Positions 33,413 to 41,335 of a DNA stretch of 42,156 bases are shown here, piece by piece. Below the pieces are notes generated by a model. The model worked only from the letters and a program-made list of their open reading frames with translations. It was not told the DNA's origin and made no database searches. The position numbers and the translations under genes were made by a program. Numbering within the stretch: the first letter of the stretch is position 1; each line of letters opens with the position of its first letter. The stretch comes from Parachlamydiales bacterium (lineage in GTDB: Bacteria; Chlamydiota; Chlamydiia; Chlamydiales; Rhabdochlamydiaceae), in assembly GCA_947474635.1 (NCBI GenBank), contig CANJJB010000010.1:1-42156 (forward strand), read 5' to 3'.

Positions 33413-34057
33413 CTACTTTTCGCTATGGCTCAGTAAATCAGAGAGTTGGATCAAAACATCCCTTAAAACCTCTAAAGGCCTTAAGTTAGCATCAAACCGA
33501 GAAATAAGGGCCTTGGGATACTCTTTAAGAAGCTTAAGCGTCTCATTTTGATACACTTCCATTCTTGTTTTGAGAACCTTTTCATCGAGATCATCCATAC
33601 GTCTTTCAATCAGCGCCCGTCTTTTCATACGGCGTATAAGACCTTCTGTATCAGATGTTTCTAACACGATGATTTTTAAGATATTAAGATGTTTTTTTAA
33701 AAGATGCGCCTGGGGCACTGTCCTAGGAACCCCGTCAAGAAGCAGGAGCTGCCCATCAGGACTATAGCGGTTAGTCGCAATCAGACCCTCTACATAGTTA
33801 TGCCAAATTTCGACGGTGGCCTCATCCGGTAAAAGGTGTCCTTTGCTTGCATAACTATAATAGAGCTTGCCTGCTGGAGACTCAGGTGAAAGCCCTCTAA
33901 AAATGTCTCCTGAAGATAGGTGAAAATGGTTGCCAGCAGAGCTCAAAAACTTACCCAATGTCCCCTTTCCTGACCCCGGCGGCCCGAATATAAGAACAGA
34001 GCGTAAAGGATGATCAAATTTTTCCAGAAGTGGTTGATTCCGAGTACTTTTAGGCAT
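33413..34057 (-). CDS. adk: Adenylate kinase
   Basis: 214 aa. The P-loop is GPPGSGKGT (25-33), the AMP-binding LSSGDIFR and DGVPRT (108-113) are present, and the core motif RRMDDLDEKVLKTRMEVYQNET follows. It interconverts ATP + AMP and 2 ADP in the cytosol. The LID is short and lacks the cysteine-zinc insertion seen in many bacterial enzymes (residues ~143-152 only). The frame is open to 34108, but ATG 34057 has GGGAG four bases upstream and gives a normal length. It is separated from the large membrane protein gene by 92 AT-rich bases. Confidence 0.92.
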   Translation of the reverse strand: MPKSTRNQPLLEKFDHPLRSVLIFGPPGSGKGTLGKFLSSAGNHFHLSSGDIFRGLSPESPAGKLYYSYASKGHLLPDEATVEIWHNYVEGLIATNRYSPDGQLLLLDGVPRTVPQAHLLKKHLNILKIIVLETSDTEGLIRRMKRRALIERRMDDLDEKVLKTRMEVYQNETLKLLKEYPKALISRFDANLRPLEVLRDVLIQLSDLLSHSEK

Positions 34058-34189
34058 AAAACTCCCTATGCAAAAAGTCATTTTAAGACATAACCTATTA
34101 TCTTGCAACGATTTCGCATAAATTCAAGAAATAATTTACCAAGTAATCATTAATTTATGTTAAAATTAAGATATAGAAATGGAGATAAT

Positions 34190-34366
34190 ATGGATAATAA
34201 TAAAGACCTTTATCAAAAGATTGCCGCTCTCGAAAGTCAATTGGATATGGCTCACTCAGAAATTTCTTACATCAACAACCTTCTTGTCCAATGTGGATTT
34301 ACAGAAGGAACAGAAAGTCTTAAATCAACGCTCCATGAGATTTTAGACGAAAGTCCTAGTCTCTAA
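34190..34366 (+). CDS. Small coiled-coil protein of unknown function
   Basis: 58 aa (MDNNKDLYQKIAALESQLDMAHSEISYINNLLVQCGF...ILDESPSL). Heptad-like spacing of hydrophobic residues across residues 7-35 suggests a helical dimer. The start codon at 34190 is preceded by a good GGAGA site, which argues that it is real; a longer reading from 34157 lacks one. It lies 55 bases before the tRNA-Leu gene on the same strand. No function can be assigned. Confidence 0.65.
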   Translation: MDNNKDLYQKIAALESQLDMAHSEISYINNLLVQCGFTEGTESLKSTLHEILDESPSL

Positions 34367-34421
34367 ATCCTTGACGAAATCAAAAACAATCACTAAGATT
34401 ACCCATCAATTGTAGTCTTGT

Positions 34422-34505
34422 GCCCAGATGGTGGAATTGGTAGACACAACAGATTTAGGTTCTGTTATCCGCAAGGGTATGTAGGTTCGAGTCCTATTCT
34501 GGGCA
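34422..34505 (+). tRNA. tRNA-Leu (anticodon UAG)
   Basis: 84 nt cloverleaf: acceptor GCCCAGA / TCTGGGC with discriminator A. The anticodon stem ACAGA/TCTGT encloses TTTAGGT (anticodon TAG, reading CUN leucine codons). A long variable arm (TATCCGCAAGGGTATG) marks class II, and the T-arm contains GGTTCGAGTCC. The 3' CCA is not encoded. A glycosyltransferase gene begins 17 bases later. Confidence 0.97.
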
Positions 34506-34521
34506 TTTTTTTGGAGAATTC

Positions 34522-35616
34522 GTGAAAGGTTGGATAGTAGGGCTATCTCTTTTAGTCGTTGGATGTCTCTTAATTCTTTTCATTCCCAAAAAAGAAAACA
34601 CTCCTCCTCCAGAATGGATGCTCACTCAGATCCATGATGATCTTAGTCCCTACAAAGAAAGTGGAATATCCCTACAAACACTTGATCAAGCTGCCAAAGA
34701 CTATCTGATTTTTTCACCCCAAAATTCCTTTGAAGTCGTCAGATGCCGCCTTCACAAGGGAAAAGTTTCTATCGTAGACCTTCTCCAAAAAAAAGATTCT
34801 TACAGCAGATTCAAAACAATCAATAAAGCCTTAAAAAGGCTCAAAAGCCTACCCGAAGTTGAGTTCCTTGTTTGTATAGGAGATGCACTAGACCCCAAAG
34901 CTGCTCTTTTTTTCAAAAAGTACCACATCCCGGTTTTAACATTTGCCAAGCTGCAAAAAGATCAAACCTCAGTTTTAATCCCTGATTGCACAGCTTTATC
35001 CAAAAAGTTTTGTAGAAAAATGCAATCACGCACTTCAAAAGGACACGACCTGTTCCCCTGGCATGAGAAAGAAGAAAAAGCTTTCTGGAGAGGCGCTACG
35101 ACAGGAGGAGCTCTGCAGCTTAACGATTATCAAGAGTTGCCCCGCATAAAACTTGTCTATTTATCGAGTGAGCACCCACAGCTCATTGATGCCAAACTAA
35201 CCGTTCTTGGACAAATTGCAGACCCTAAAATATTTGAGCTTCTATCCCCTTTTGTTGGAAAATCCGTCTCCCTAGTAGATCACCTAAAATACAAATACCA
35301 AATTCTTATCGATGGAAACACCTGCGCCTACTCAAGAGCCTACTGGCAGCTATTTTCTGACTGTCTGATGTTCAAACAAACATCTCCCAACATTCAATGG
35401 TATTATAAAGCGCTTTTTCCCTACGTTCACTACGTTCCCATAGAAAATAACTTAAGCGATCTCAAAGAAAAAATCGAGTGGGCCCAAAGCCACGACAAAG
35501 AAGCTCAAGCAATTGTTGCTAGTGCTAATGATTTTGCTCAGAACAATCTAAACAAAGACGCGATCGACCTTTACTTCCAGCTCTTTCTGCAAGAGTACGC
35601 AAAGCTCCAATTTTAG
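34522..35616 (+). CDS. CAP10/GT90-like glycosyltransferase, membrane-anchored
   Basis: 364 aa. An N-terminal hydrophobic anchor (WIVGLSLLVVGCLLILFI, residues 3-20) precedes a CAP10/LpsA-type domain: KEEKAFWRGATTGG (WRG motif), HLKYKYQILIDGNTCAYSRAYWQLFSDCLMFKQ (nucleotide-sugar binding region) and WYYKALFPYVHYVPIENNLSDLKEKIEWAQSHDKEAQAI. GT90 enzymes transfer xylose or glucose in eukaryotes, and LpsA modifies lipopolysaccharide in bacteria; a role in surface glycan decoration is inferred. The start is a GTG at 34522 with GGAG seven bases upstream. Eukaryote-like GT90 genes in intracellular bacteria may come from transfer, which the sequence alone cannot show. Confidence 0.85.
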   Translation: MKGWIVGLSLLVVGCLLILFIPKKENTPPPEWMLTQIHDDLSPYKESGISLQTLDQAAKDYLIFSPQNSFEVVRCRLHKGKVSIVDLLQKKDSYSRFKTINKALKRLKSLPEVEFLVCIGDALDPKAALFFKKYHIPVLTFAKLQKDQTSVLIPDCTALSKKFCRKMQSRTSKGHDLFPWHEKEEKAFWRGATTGGALQLNDYQELPRIKLVYLSSEHPQLIDAKLTVLGQIADPKIFELLSPFVGKSVSLVDHLKYKYQILIDGNTCAYSRAYWQLFSDCLMFKQTSPNIQWYYKALFPYVHYVPIENNLSDLKEKIEWAQSHDKEAQAIVASANDFAQNNLNKDAIDLYFQLFLQEYAKLQF

Positions 35617-35630
35617 GCACAGCAAAGGTA

Positions 35631-35960
35631 TCACGTAGATTTATTTAAGCGATTGTTTTCTAGGCAAGCGTCTTTTCCTAATACTTGGGCAGCTGCTCTG
35701 CACTTAGAAACAGTGTAGGTAATGTGGCCACTTTTTATAATAAGTTCAACACAATCGCGATCAAACTCAAGGATTTGGCCGTCATTTGCAGATTTTACGT
35801 CGTCAAAAATAACGCAGAGCAAGTCCACTTTTTCAAAGAAAAACCCAATACCATTGCCTTTTTTGGCTTCTAGTGCGTCTCCTTTAGGAACTGAGCTCCA
35901 AGAAATAGTCAAAGGCCCTGAGCCATTAATCGGATGAAAAAATACTTTGTCTTTTTTCAC
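35631..35960 (-). CDS. Small hypothetical protein
   Basis: 109 aa, no recognised domain. It reads MKKDKVFFHPINGSGPLTISWSSVPKGDALEA...DVKSANDGQILEFDRDCVELIIKSGHITYTVSKCRAAAQVLG, a beta-rich small domain with a possible helix at the C-terminus, soluble and without signal. The start is a GTG at 35960; only a weak GAG lies upstream, so it is uncertain. Transcription from the minus strand would run through the hairpin-rich stretch 36004-36254 if it starts upstream of it, making that stretch its leader. It converges with the GT90-like gene, 14 bases apart. Confidence 0.5.
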   Translation of the reverse strand: MKKDKVFFHPINGSGPLTISWSSVPKGDALEAKKGNGIGFFFEKVDLLCVIFDDVKSANDGQILEFDRDCVELIIKSGHITYTVSKCRAAAQVLGKDACLENNRLNKST

Positions 35961-36003
35961 AACTCAATCTCTTTTAAGTTTTTATGGCTGTTCCGGATAT
36001 CCT

Positions 36004-36254
36004 TTCCAGTACTATACATGGAAGAAAAATAATTTCCAGTGCTAGCTTTCTTTATGATTACCAAGTGTGCCGTAATGCCCCTGGATTTATCCATGGGCAT
36101 TACGGCGCACTTGGTAAAAAAATGCAAGAGCACGCAGAAATTGCGTGACACAATTCTATAGGAACTTGTGGGAGACCATTTTGTTGAGGTCAACAAAATG
36201 GTTACAGTGCGTTTGCAGAAATTACCGAATTGTGGTAATTTCTGTAAGCGCACT
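36004..36254. repeat. Hairpin array in the 308-base gene-free stretch 35961-36268
   Basis: Five inverted repeats occur in ~250 bases. TTCCA/TGGAA at 36004-36023. A 23-bp stem with one mismatch (36058-36080 with 36095-36117), extended by TGGA/TCCA in its loop. CACGCA/TGCGTG at 36131-36147. A perfect 13-bp stem ACCATTTTGTTGA/TCAACAAAATGGT (36175-36202). A 21-bp stem with two mismatches (36206-36226 with 36234-36254). The apical GAATTGTG (36227-36234) is also complementary to CACAATTC at 36149-36156, so alternative folds are possible. There is no T-run, so these are not simple terminators. The 98-codon frame crossing it looks spurious. A structured RNA leader, a small RNA, or a non-autonomous repeat element is possible. 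Confidence 0.75.
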
Positions 36255-36268
36255 TCCTGAAGCGAAGG

Positions 36269-36823
36269 CTATCCTTGAGACATGTTTCTTATCATAAGAT
36301 GATGTTTGGCATTTTTTTCTTTTCCAAAATCTCGATGAAAAGTGGCAACAACTTTAAAACCTGCCTTTTCATAAACATGCTTAGCTCGTGGGTTGGAATC
36401 TGCTGGATCTATGAAAAATGTATCGATAGACCTGTCTACTTCTTCTTGGATGAATTTTGTAAAAGCTTCTAACGTAGGACCTCCTAGACCGCAACCCAGA
36501 TATTTTCTGTTGCCAATCATGAAGTCGATAGTAAATGTTCTTCCTAATTTCGAAAGATGCGTTTTCCAAAGTGTTGTTAAATTAGATTCGGTGGGCTTAA
36601 TTTCTGAGGTCATAAGCAAACAATAGGGTTCATCATGCACAAACCCAACCCAGTAATCAAATATTCCATCTGAATAAGGAGATGGCTCTTTCCTGCCGTT
36701 CATGAAGATGAGGATATCTCGTGCATGCTCTGGTCTGTTATCCCAAAACTCTTGGATGTGAGGCTCTTTGAGCCAGCTCAAAACAGTATCTTTTTGCTCG
36801 ATAGAAGCTTTCTTAAATTGCAT
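36269..36823 (-). CDS. GNAT-family acetyltransferase (AAC(6')/RimJ-like)
   Basis: 184 aa. The GNAT core has FTIDFMIGNRKYLGCGLGGPTLEAFTKFI (motif A, acetyl-CoA pyrophosphate loop R-K-Y-L-G-C-G-L-G) and the C-terminal FFIDPADSNPRAKHVYEKAGFKVV, which is characteristic of the aminoglycoside 6'-acetyltransferase / Acetyltransf_8 group. The N-terminal WLKEPHIQEFWDN also fits that group. Substrate unknown: an aminoglycoside, a protein or a small amine are all possible, and resistance cannot be asserted. The start codon overlaps by one base the stop of the hydrolase gene (TAATG), so it is translationally coupled to it. Confidence 0.85.
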   Translation of the reverse strand: MQFKKASIEQKDTVLSWLKEPHIQEFWDNRPEHARDILIFMNGRKEPSPYSDGIFDYWVGFVHDEPYCLLMTSEIKPTESNLTTLWKTHLSKLGRTFTIDFMIGNRKYLGCGLGGPTLEAFTKFIQEEVDRSIDTFFIDPADSNPRAKHVYEKAGFKVVATFHRDFGKEKNAKHHLMIRNMSQG

Positions 36824-37884
36824 TACTTAGAAACGCCCAAATAACTCTTGAAAAAGTGGACAGCTTCTACGCCTACTTCATGATGCACTTGTCTTCTGTC
36901 TACGAGTGGAGGATCAAAAGCTATCTTTTTATCAAGAAGCATCTTGCCACCTTTTGTGACTTCATTGAGAAAGATATAGTGGTTTGCAGCGCCTGGAATG
37001 AGAGTGAAAATGGCTTTTCCTATCTTGGTTGCAAAAAACTTGGCATTGGTCTCAAAAGGCACGATGTGGTCACTCTCGGGAGCAACGATATAGACAGGCA
37101 CTTGAATAGCCTCAAGACTTGGAACATCAAAAAGATCTCCTAGGGCAGGTGCCATCAAAAAGAAGGCAGAGACTCTCGTATCTCGGTAGGATTCTTTCGA
37201 AGGGGAAAAATCTATAGCATCAATCACTTCTTGCGTAACAATGTTAGGAATTTGATCTGCAGGGATTTCACCCAGCACAGGCTTATCAAACTTGTCGAGC
37301 TTGCCACCTGCCATCCACACACCTGTCTGACCACCTAGAGAATAGCCGACAAATCCAATTTTTTCAGCGTTGATATAGGGACCAAAGCGCGGGTCTTTGA
37401 GAACCTGATCTATGACAAAGCTAACATCTTTGGGTCTATCCCAAATTTTCACAAAGCACTCAGCGATTTTATTGTTCCATGTGTTGCCATGATGATCCAT
37501 CGCAGCTACAATAAAGCCGTTAGCAGCTAAAATCTCTGCAATCCACGAGCAGTTCATACGGTCTGATCCATTGCCATGCGACATCATGATGAGAGGGTAT
37601 TTGCGAGAATTAGATTTTAAAGGAGCATCTCTAGCTTCAGGGCAACGAAGCCATACGCCAGCTACGGGCTGCGCAATTGTGCTCTCTGCGACAGGATACC
37701 AGACTTCTGTAATGAGAGGGCGATCTCTGACTTGATCAAAATAACAAACCGTAGTGATCCCTATTTTTTGAGGATTTACGTTAACTATTTTAGATTTTTT
37801 CCCCAAGCCGCAGCTGGAAAAAAATAAACAAATACATAACAACAACACAATTTTTTTCTGGTTATTTAAAAATCGCATAGACAT
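36823..37884 (-). CDS. Lipoprotein alpha/beta hydrolase (PAF-acetylhydrolase/dienelactone-hydrolase-like)
   Basis: 353 aa. A lipoprotein signal peptide with lipobox FSSC (cysteine ~26) indicates an envelope location. The hydrolase fold shows YPLIMMSHGNGSDRMNCSWIAEILAANGFIVAAMDHHGN (oxyanion region), a nucleophile elbow GYSLGG in KIGFVGYSLGGQTGVWMAGG, PVYIVAPESDHIVPFETNAKFFATKI (acid) and a histidine in GAANHYIF. This organisation fits platelet-activating-factor acetylhydrolase-like enzymes, which remove short acyl groups from lipids; the actual substrate is unknown. The ATG at 37884 or the nearby ATG at 37878 could be used. It precedes and overlaps the GNAT gene. Confidence 0.85.
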   Translation of the reverse strand: MSMRFLNNQKKIVLLLCICLFFSSCGLGKKSKIVNVNPQKIGITTVCYFDQVRDRPLITEVWYPVAESTIAQPVAGVWLRCPEARDAPLKSNSRKYPLIMMSHGNGSDRMNCSWIAEILAANGFIVAAMDHHGNTWNNKIAECFVKIWDRPKDVSFVIDQVLKDPRFGPYINAEKIGFVGYSLGGQTGVWMAGGKLDKFDKPVLGEIPADQIPNIVTQEVIDAIDFSPSKESYRDTRVSAFFLMAPALGDLFDVPSLEAIQVPVYIVAPESDHIVPFETNAKFFATKIGKAIFTLIPGAANHYIFLNEVTKGGKMLLDKKIAFDPPLVDRRQVHHEVGVEAVHFFKSYLGVSK

Positions 37885-38018
37885 ACTTCACCCATTACAA
37901 GCTCTTGATAATCCTCATCATGCGAACAAAGGTAAAAACTTTCAAGTCCTTTGTTTTTTCCTTGATACGATTACTCGCTATCCTTATATGTAAGTTTTTA
38001 GAGGTTGTTCATAGATAA

Positions 38019-39221
38019 ATGAAATTTTTATTATCATCCTTGATTTGCATGTGTTCTTTTATATTTGCTGAGCAGCAAGCTCCTGCAAAGAAAAAAATCT
38101 TAATCTTATCAAGCGACGGTGGATACGGTCATAGAGCTGCTGAAAAAACCCTCGAAGTCATTTTAGGAAGAAACTATGACTCTACAGTCGTCTGTCCAAT
38201 AGAAGAAATTAAAATGTGGGGCGTTAGCGGTAGCGAAGAGATTTATAATTATTTGCTCAAAGAGGGATGGATTCGCTCAACAAACATAATCAGCAAACAC
38301 GTCGCTCCCAAATTATTTAGAAATAGACGCAGAGCTATTGAAAGACTCATCGACAGACACATTGAATTTGCCAAACCAGATATCATCATCTCTTTGATCC
38401 CCTTTATCAACTACCCTGCAACTGAAGCTGCAAGAAAAAGAGATATCCCCTACCTTCTGATTACAACCGACAACGACCTCCGCAACTGGGTGCATGGCCT
38501 TCAATCGGTCACTCATCCTCATTTTAAAGTCACTGTAGGCGCAGATCTTCCTTCTACATGTGGTCTTTTAGAAGAGCGCCATATTCCAGAAAAAGATATC
38601 AATGTCATAGGGCTTCCTATCAGAACCTCTTTTAAAACCTCTAAAAATATTGAAGAGCTCTATCAAGAATACGGTATTCCTAAAGAGAAACCTACCATCT
38701 TAATCATGATGGGCGGATCTGGCGGGAAGAAATGTTTAGAATATGCCCACGCTATTGGAATTTTACCAATCGGCGTTCATCTCATTGTCTGTATAGGAAA
38801 AAATGAAAAGCTCAAAGAAAAGCTGGGTGAAATAAAACTGCACGCGTCGAACTCAATGACTGTGATGGGTTTTACAGACAAGATGGCAGATCTTATGACA
38901 CTCTCTAACCTCATGATCACAAAGCCAGGACCTGGTGTCATCAATGAAGCCATTGCCACACATCTTCCTCTACTCATTGACAAAACCACTTCCCCTGTAA
39001 GCTGGGAAAGAGCCAACATCTCTCTTGTTGTCAAATACGGCATTGGAGATCCTGTTACAGATATGAAAGATCTCCCCAAACTCTTAAATCAATACCTCTT
39101 TGACTCCCAATTTAAGCAAAAAATAGAAAGAGCTTTTGAGTCAATCCCCTCAAATGAATTTAATGAAAAAGTCAAAGAGCTTGTCGACTCCATGTGCTTA
39201 GAGGCTCATGATCCTCTGTGA
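38019..39221 (+). CDS. MGDG-synthase/MurG-like glycosyltransferase with a signal peptide
   Basis: 400 aa. An MGDG synthase-type N-terminal domain with KKILILSSDGGYGHRAAEKTLEVIL (the glycine-rich GGYGHRAA motif), PDIIISLIPFINYPATEAAR, then a GT-B C-terminal half with TILIMMGGSGGKKCLEYAHAIG, HLIVCIGKNEKL, VMGFTDKMADLMTLSNLMITKPGPGVINEAIATHLPLLI (nucleotide-sugar signature). It resembles 1,2-diacylglycerol galactosyl/glucosyltransferases. Oddly, the first ~18 residues (MKFLLSSLICMCSFIFAEQQ) look like a cleavable signal sequence; UDP-sugar donors are cytosolic, so it may be a membrane anchor instead. The ATG at 38019 lies after a weak site. It converges with a small lipoprotein gene. Confidence 0.82.
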   Translation: MKFLLSSLICMCSFIFAEQQAPAKKKILILSSDGGYGHRAAEKTLEVILGRNYDSTVVCPIEEIKMWGVSGSEEIYNYLLKEGWIRSTNIISKHVAPKLFRNRRRAIERLIDRHIEFAKPDIIISLIPFINYPATEAARKRDIPYLLITTDNDLRNWVHGLQSVTHPHFKVTVGADLPSTCGLLEERHIPEKDINVIGLPIRTSFKTSKNIEELYQEYGIPKEKPTILIMMGGSGGKKCLEYAHAIGILPIGVHLIVCIGKNEKLKEKLGEIKLHASNSMTVMGFTDKMADLMTLSNLMITKPGPGVINEAIATHLPLLIDKTTSPVSWERANISLVVKYGIGDPVTDMKDLPKLLNQYLFDSQFKQKIERAFESIPSNEFNEKVKELVDSMCLEAHDPL

Positions 39222-39418
39222 TATTCACTGCTGCTATTTGTGCCAGGATTTAAATTAAACGCATCTGCCTCTTGATAATCGACATCTTCATTATCACCTT
39301 TGTTACCCTCTTGATGCTCTTCTGTTTTTGTATCCTTAGCAGGAACTTCTTTTTTAGCTGCAGGACTAGAACACGATGCAAAAACAACCGTCAACAAACC
39401 TAAAAATATATAGCGCAT
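39206..39418 (-). CDS. Small lipoprotein of unknown function
   Basis: 70 aa. Signal peptide with lipobox (FASC, cysteine at residue 16), then a short, highly charged, Glu/Asp/Lys-rich mature peptide of ~54 residues that looks disordered. It resembles small chlamydial-type lipoproteins in size only; no homologue is named. The ATG at 39418 is preceded by AAGGAGA, a strong site. Its last 16 bases overlap the convergent glycosyltransferase gene. It is probably anchored in an envelope membrane. Confidence 0.8.
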   Translation of the reverse strand: MRYIFLGLLTVVFASCSSPAAKKEVPAKDTKTEEHQEGNKGDNEDVDYQEADAFNLNPGTNSSSEYHRGS

Positions 39419-39493
39419 TTTCTTTTCTCCTTCAAAATATCTATTCTTAACCTTTTTTTTGATTTTTTAAAACAAAAAGATTATGATCCCGCT

Positions 39494-41335
39494 ATGCAAA
39501 CAAATTGTGGACTCTGGACCTCGCCTATTACAACTACGATGGTAACCTCTGCGCAAAAGCGCTTTGAAAACATCTTGATCGATGATGGAGAAATCTATTG
39601 GAATGAGATGCGCCCCATGGAAGATGGAAGGTGCGTCATTGTCAAAAAAGCAAAAGAAGGGACCATTGAAGATGTTCTTCCCTTGCCTTTTAGCGCTAGG
39701 ACAAGAGTCCATGAATATGGCGGATTGTCATTTGCAGTAGCAAAGGGGGTGCTCTATTTTGTAAATGACAAAGATCAGCGCATCTACGTGAAAGATAAAC
39801 CCCTTACAGAGCTAGGTGCGCGCTTTGCAGATCTCCGCGTCACAGGCCGCCACCTGATTGCAGTCGGAGAAAAAGGAAAAGATAACTTTCTAGCAGCAAT
39901 AGATATTAGCACAGGACAATATGAAACCATTGCCTCAGGACAAGATTTTTACGCCTCACCAGAACTTAGCCCTGACGGAAAAAAACTTGCCTTTTTAACC
40001 TGGAGCTCGGCCCATATGCCATGGGATGGCACAGACTTATGGGTCGGAGATTTCCAAGAAGGTAAATTGTCAAATATTCAGCATGTCGCAGGTAGTGGGG
40101 CAGAATCGATTTTTCAACCTCAGTGGTCTCCTCAAGGTGTTTTACATTTTATTTCTGACAAATCAGGCTTCTGGAATTTATATAAATTAGAGCAAGAGCG
40201 CATAGAGGCTCTTTGCCCCAAAAAAGCAGAGTTTGGACTACCCCAATGGGTCTTTGGACTTTCCACCTACGCTTTTGTAGGCAATCAGATTTTAGCTGCC
40301 TATGAAGAAAACGGCCTATGGAATTTAGCAACGCTTGCCCCCTTTAAAAAGATAGAAATCCCTGGAAGTTATTTTTCTCAAATAAGATCCCAGGATGGAC
40401 ACATCGCTTTTATTCATGGCTCATTTTCAGAAGGAAAATCAGTTGTCTACATCCCACCTTCCGGGCCTCTTGTCTCTAAAAGCATAGAAACGCTTGCTCA
40501 AAATAGAGTGCCCCATCTAGACAAGAGCAATTTTTCCAACCCTCAGTTCATCTCTTTCCCAAGTAGCAAAGGAAGGATAGCATACGGATTTTACTATCCT
40601 CCTGCCAATCAAAACTTCAAGCTCCTCCCCGGAGAACTACCCCCACTCATTGTCAAAACGCACGGAGGCCCTACAAGCTGCGCACCTAACACCTTTGATC
40701 TTAAAATCCAATACTGGACAAGTAGAGGCTTTGCAGTGCTCGATGTTGACTACGGCGGCAGCACCGGCTACGGAAAAGCTTACAGAGATCTACTGAAGGG
40801 TAACTGGGGCATTGTTGATGTAGAAGACTGTGAAGCAGGCGCTAAATTTCTCATTGAAAAGAAACTTGCAGACCCAAAAAAATTAGCAATCACAGGAGGG
40901 AGTGCCGGCGGTTTTACAACACTTTCTGCTCTTACCTTTGGAGATCTATTCACTGTAGGCGCAAGTTACTACGGCGTTTCTGATCTTTCTCTTTTAGCCA
41001 ATGAAACCCATAAAGCTGAATCCCACTACCTCGATCAGCTGATTGCTCCCTACCCTGAACAAAAATCAGTCTACGACGCTAGATCTCCTATCTTTTCTGT
41101 AGATAAACTCCACTGCCCCATCATCTTTTTTCAAGGCCTTGAAGATAAAATCGTCCCTCCGAACCAAGCAGAAAAAATGTACACAGCACTCCGCAAAAGA
41201 GGCATCCCCACAGAGCTTGTCATGTACGCAGGAGAGCAACACGGCTTTCGTAAAGCAGAAAACATCCGCGACTCCCTGGAAAAGGAACTTGCCTTCTACC
41301 TCAAGTCTTGGCAAATTTCTTTAGCGACATCATAG
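39494..41335 (+). CDS. S9-family prolyl oligopeptidase / acylaminoacyl-peptidase-like enzyme
   Basis: 613 aa. An N-terminal beta-propeller (blades recognisable by SPELSPDGKKLAFLTW and IFQPQWSPQGVLHFISDKSGFWNLYKL) sits above an alpha/beta hydrolase domain with HGGPTSCA (oxyanion loop), the nucleophile motif GGSAGGF, acid FQGLEDKIVPP (Asp) and base histidine in AGEQHGFRKAENI. It cleaves short peptides, or removes acylated amino acids, in the cytoplasm; no signal peptide is present. The length matches the bacterial family. The ATG at 39494 has only a weak ribosome-binding site. The coding end overlaps the convergent GT4 gene by 40 bases. Confidence 0.92.
   Translation: MQTNCGLWTSPITTTMVTSAQKRFENILIDDGEIYWNEMRPMEDGRCVIVKKAKEGTIEDVLPLPFSARTRVHEYGGLSFAVAKGVLYFVNDKDQRIYVKDKPLTELGARFADLRVTGRHLIAVGEKGKDNFLAAIDISTGQYETIASGQDFYASPELSPDGKKLAFLTWSSAHMPWDGTDLWVGDFQEGKLSNIQHVAGSGAESIFQPQWSPQGVLHFISDKSGFWNLYKLEQERIEALCPKKAEFGLPQWVFGLSTYAFVGNQILAAYEENGLWNLATLAPFKKIEIPGSYFSQIRSQDGHIAFIHGSFSEGKSVVYIPPSGPLVSKSIETLAQNRVPHLDKSNFSNPQFISFPSSKGRIAYGFYYPPANQNFKLLPGELPPLIVKTHGGPTSCAPNTFDLKIQYWTSRGFAVLDVDYGGSTGYGKAYRDLLKGNWGIVDVEDCEAGAKFLIEKKLADPKKLAITGGSAGGFTTLSALTFGDLFTVGASYYGVSDLSLLANETHKAESHYLDQLIAPYPEQKSVYDARSPIFSVDKLHCPIIFFQGLEDKIVPPNQAEKMYTALRKRGIPTELVMYAGEQHGFRKAENIRDSLEKELAFYLKSWQISLATS

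Noticed and set aside
35957-36253. 98-codon open frame on the minus strand, ending in a 4-base overlap with the start of the small gene at 35960
   Set aside because: It runs straight through the hairpin array, has no ribosome-binding site, and its composition does not look like a protein. The array explains the open frame better.
36269-36823. Calling the GNAT protein an aminoglycoside resistance gene
   Set aside because: It belongs to the AAC(6')/RimJ-like group by motif, but that group has many other substrates and no resistance context is visible.
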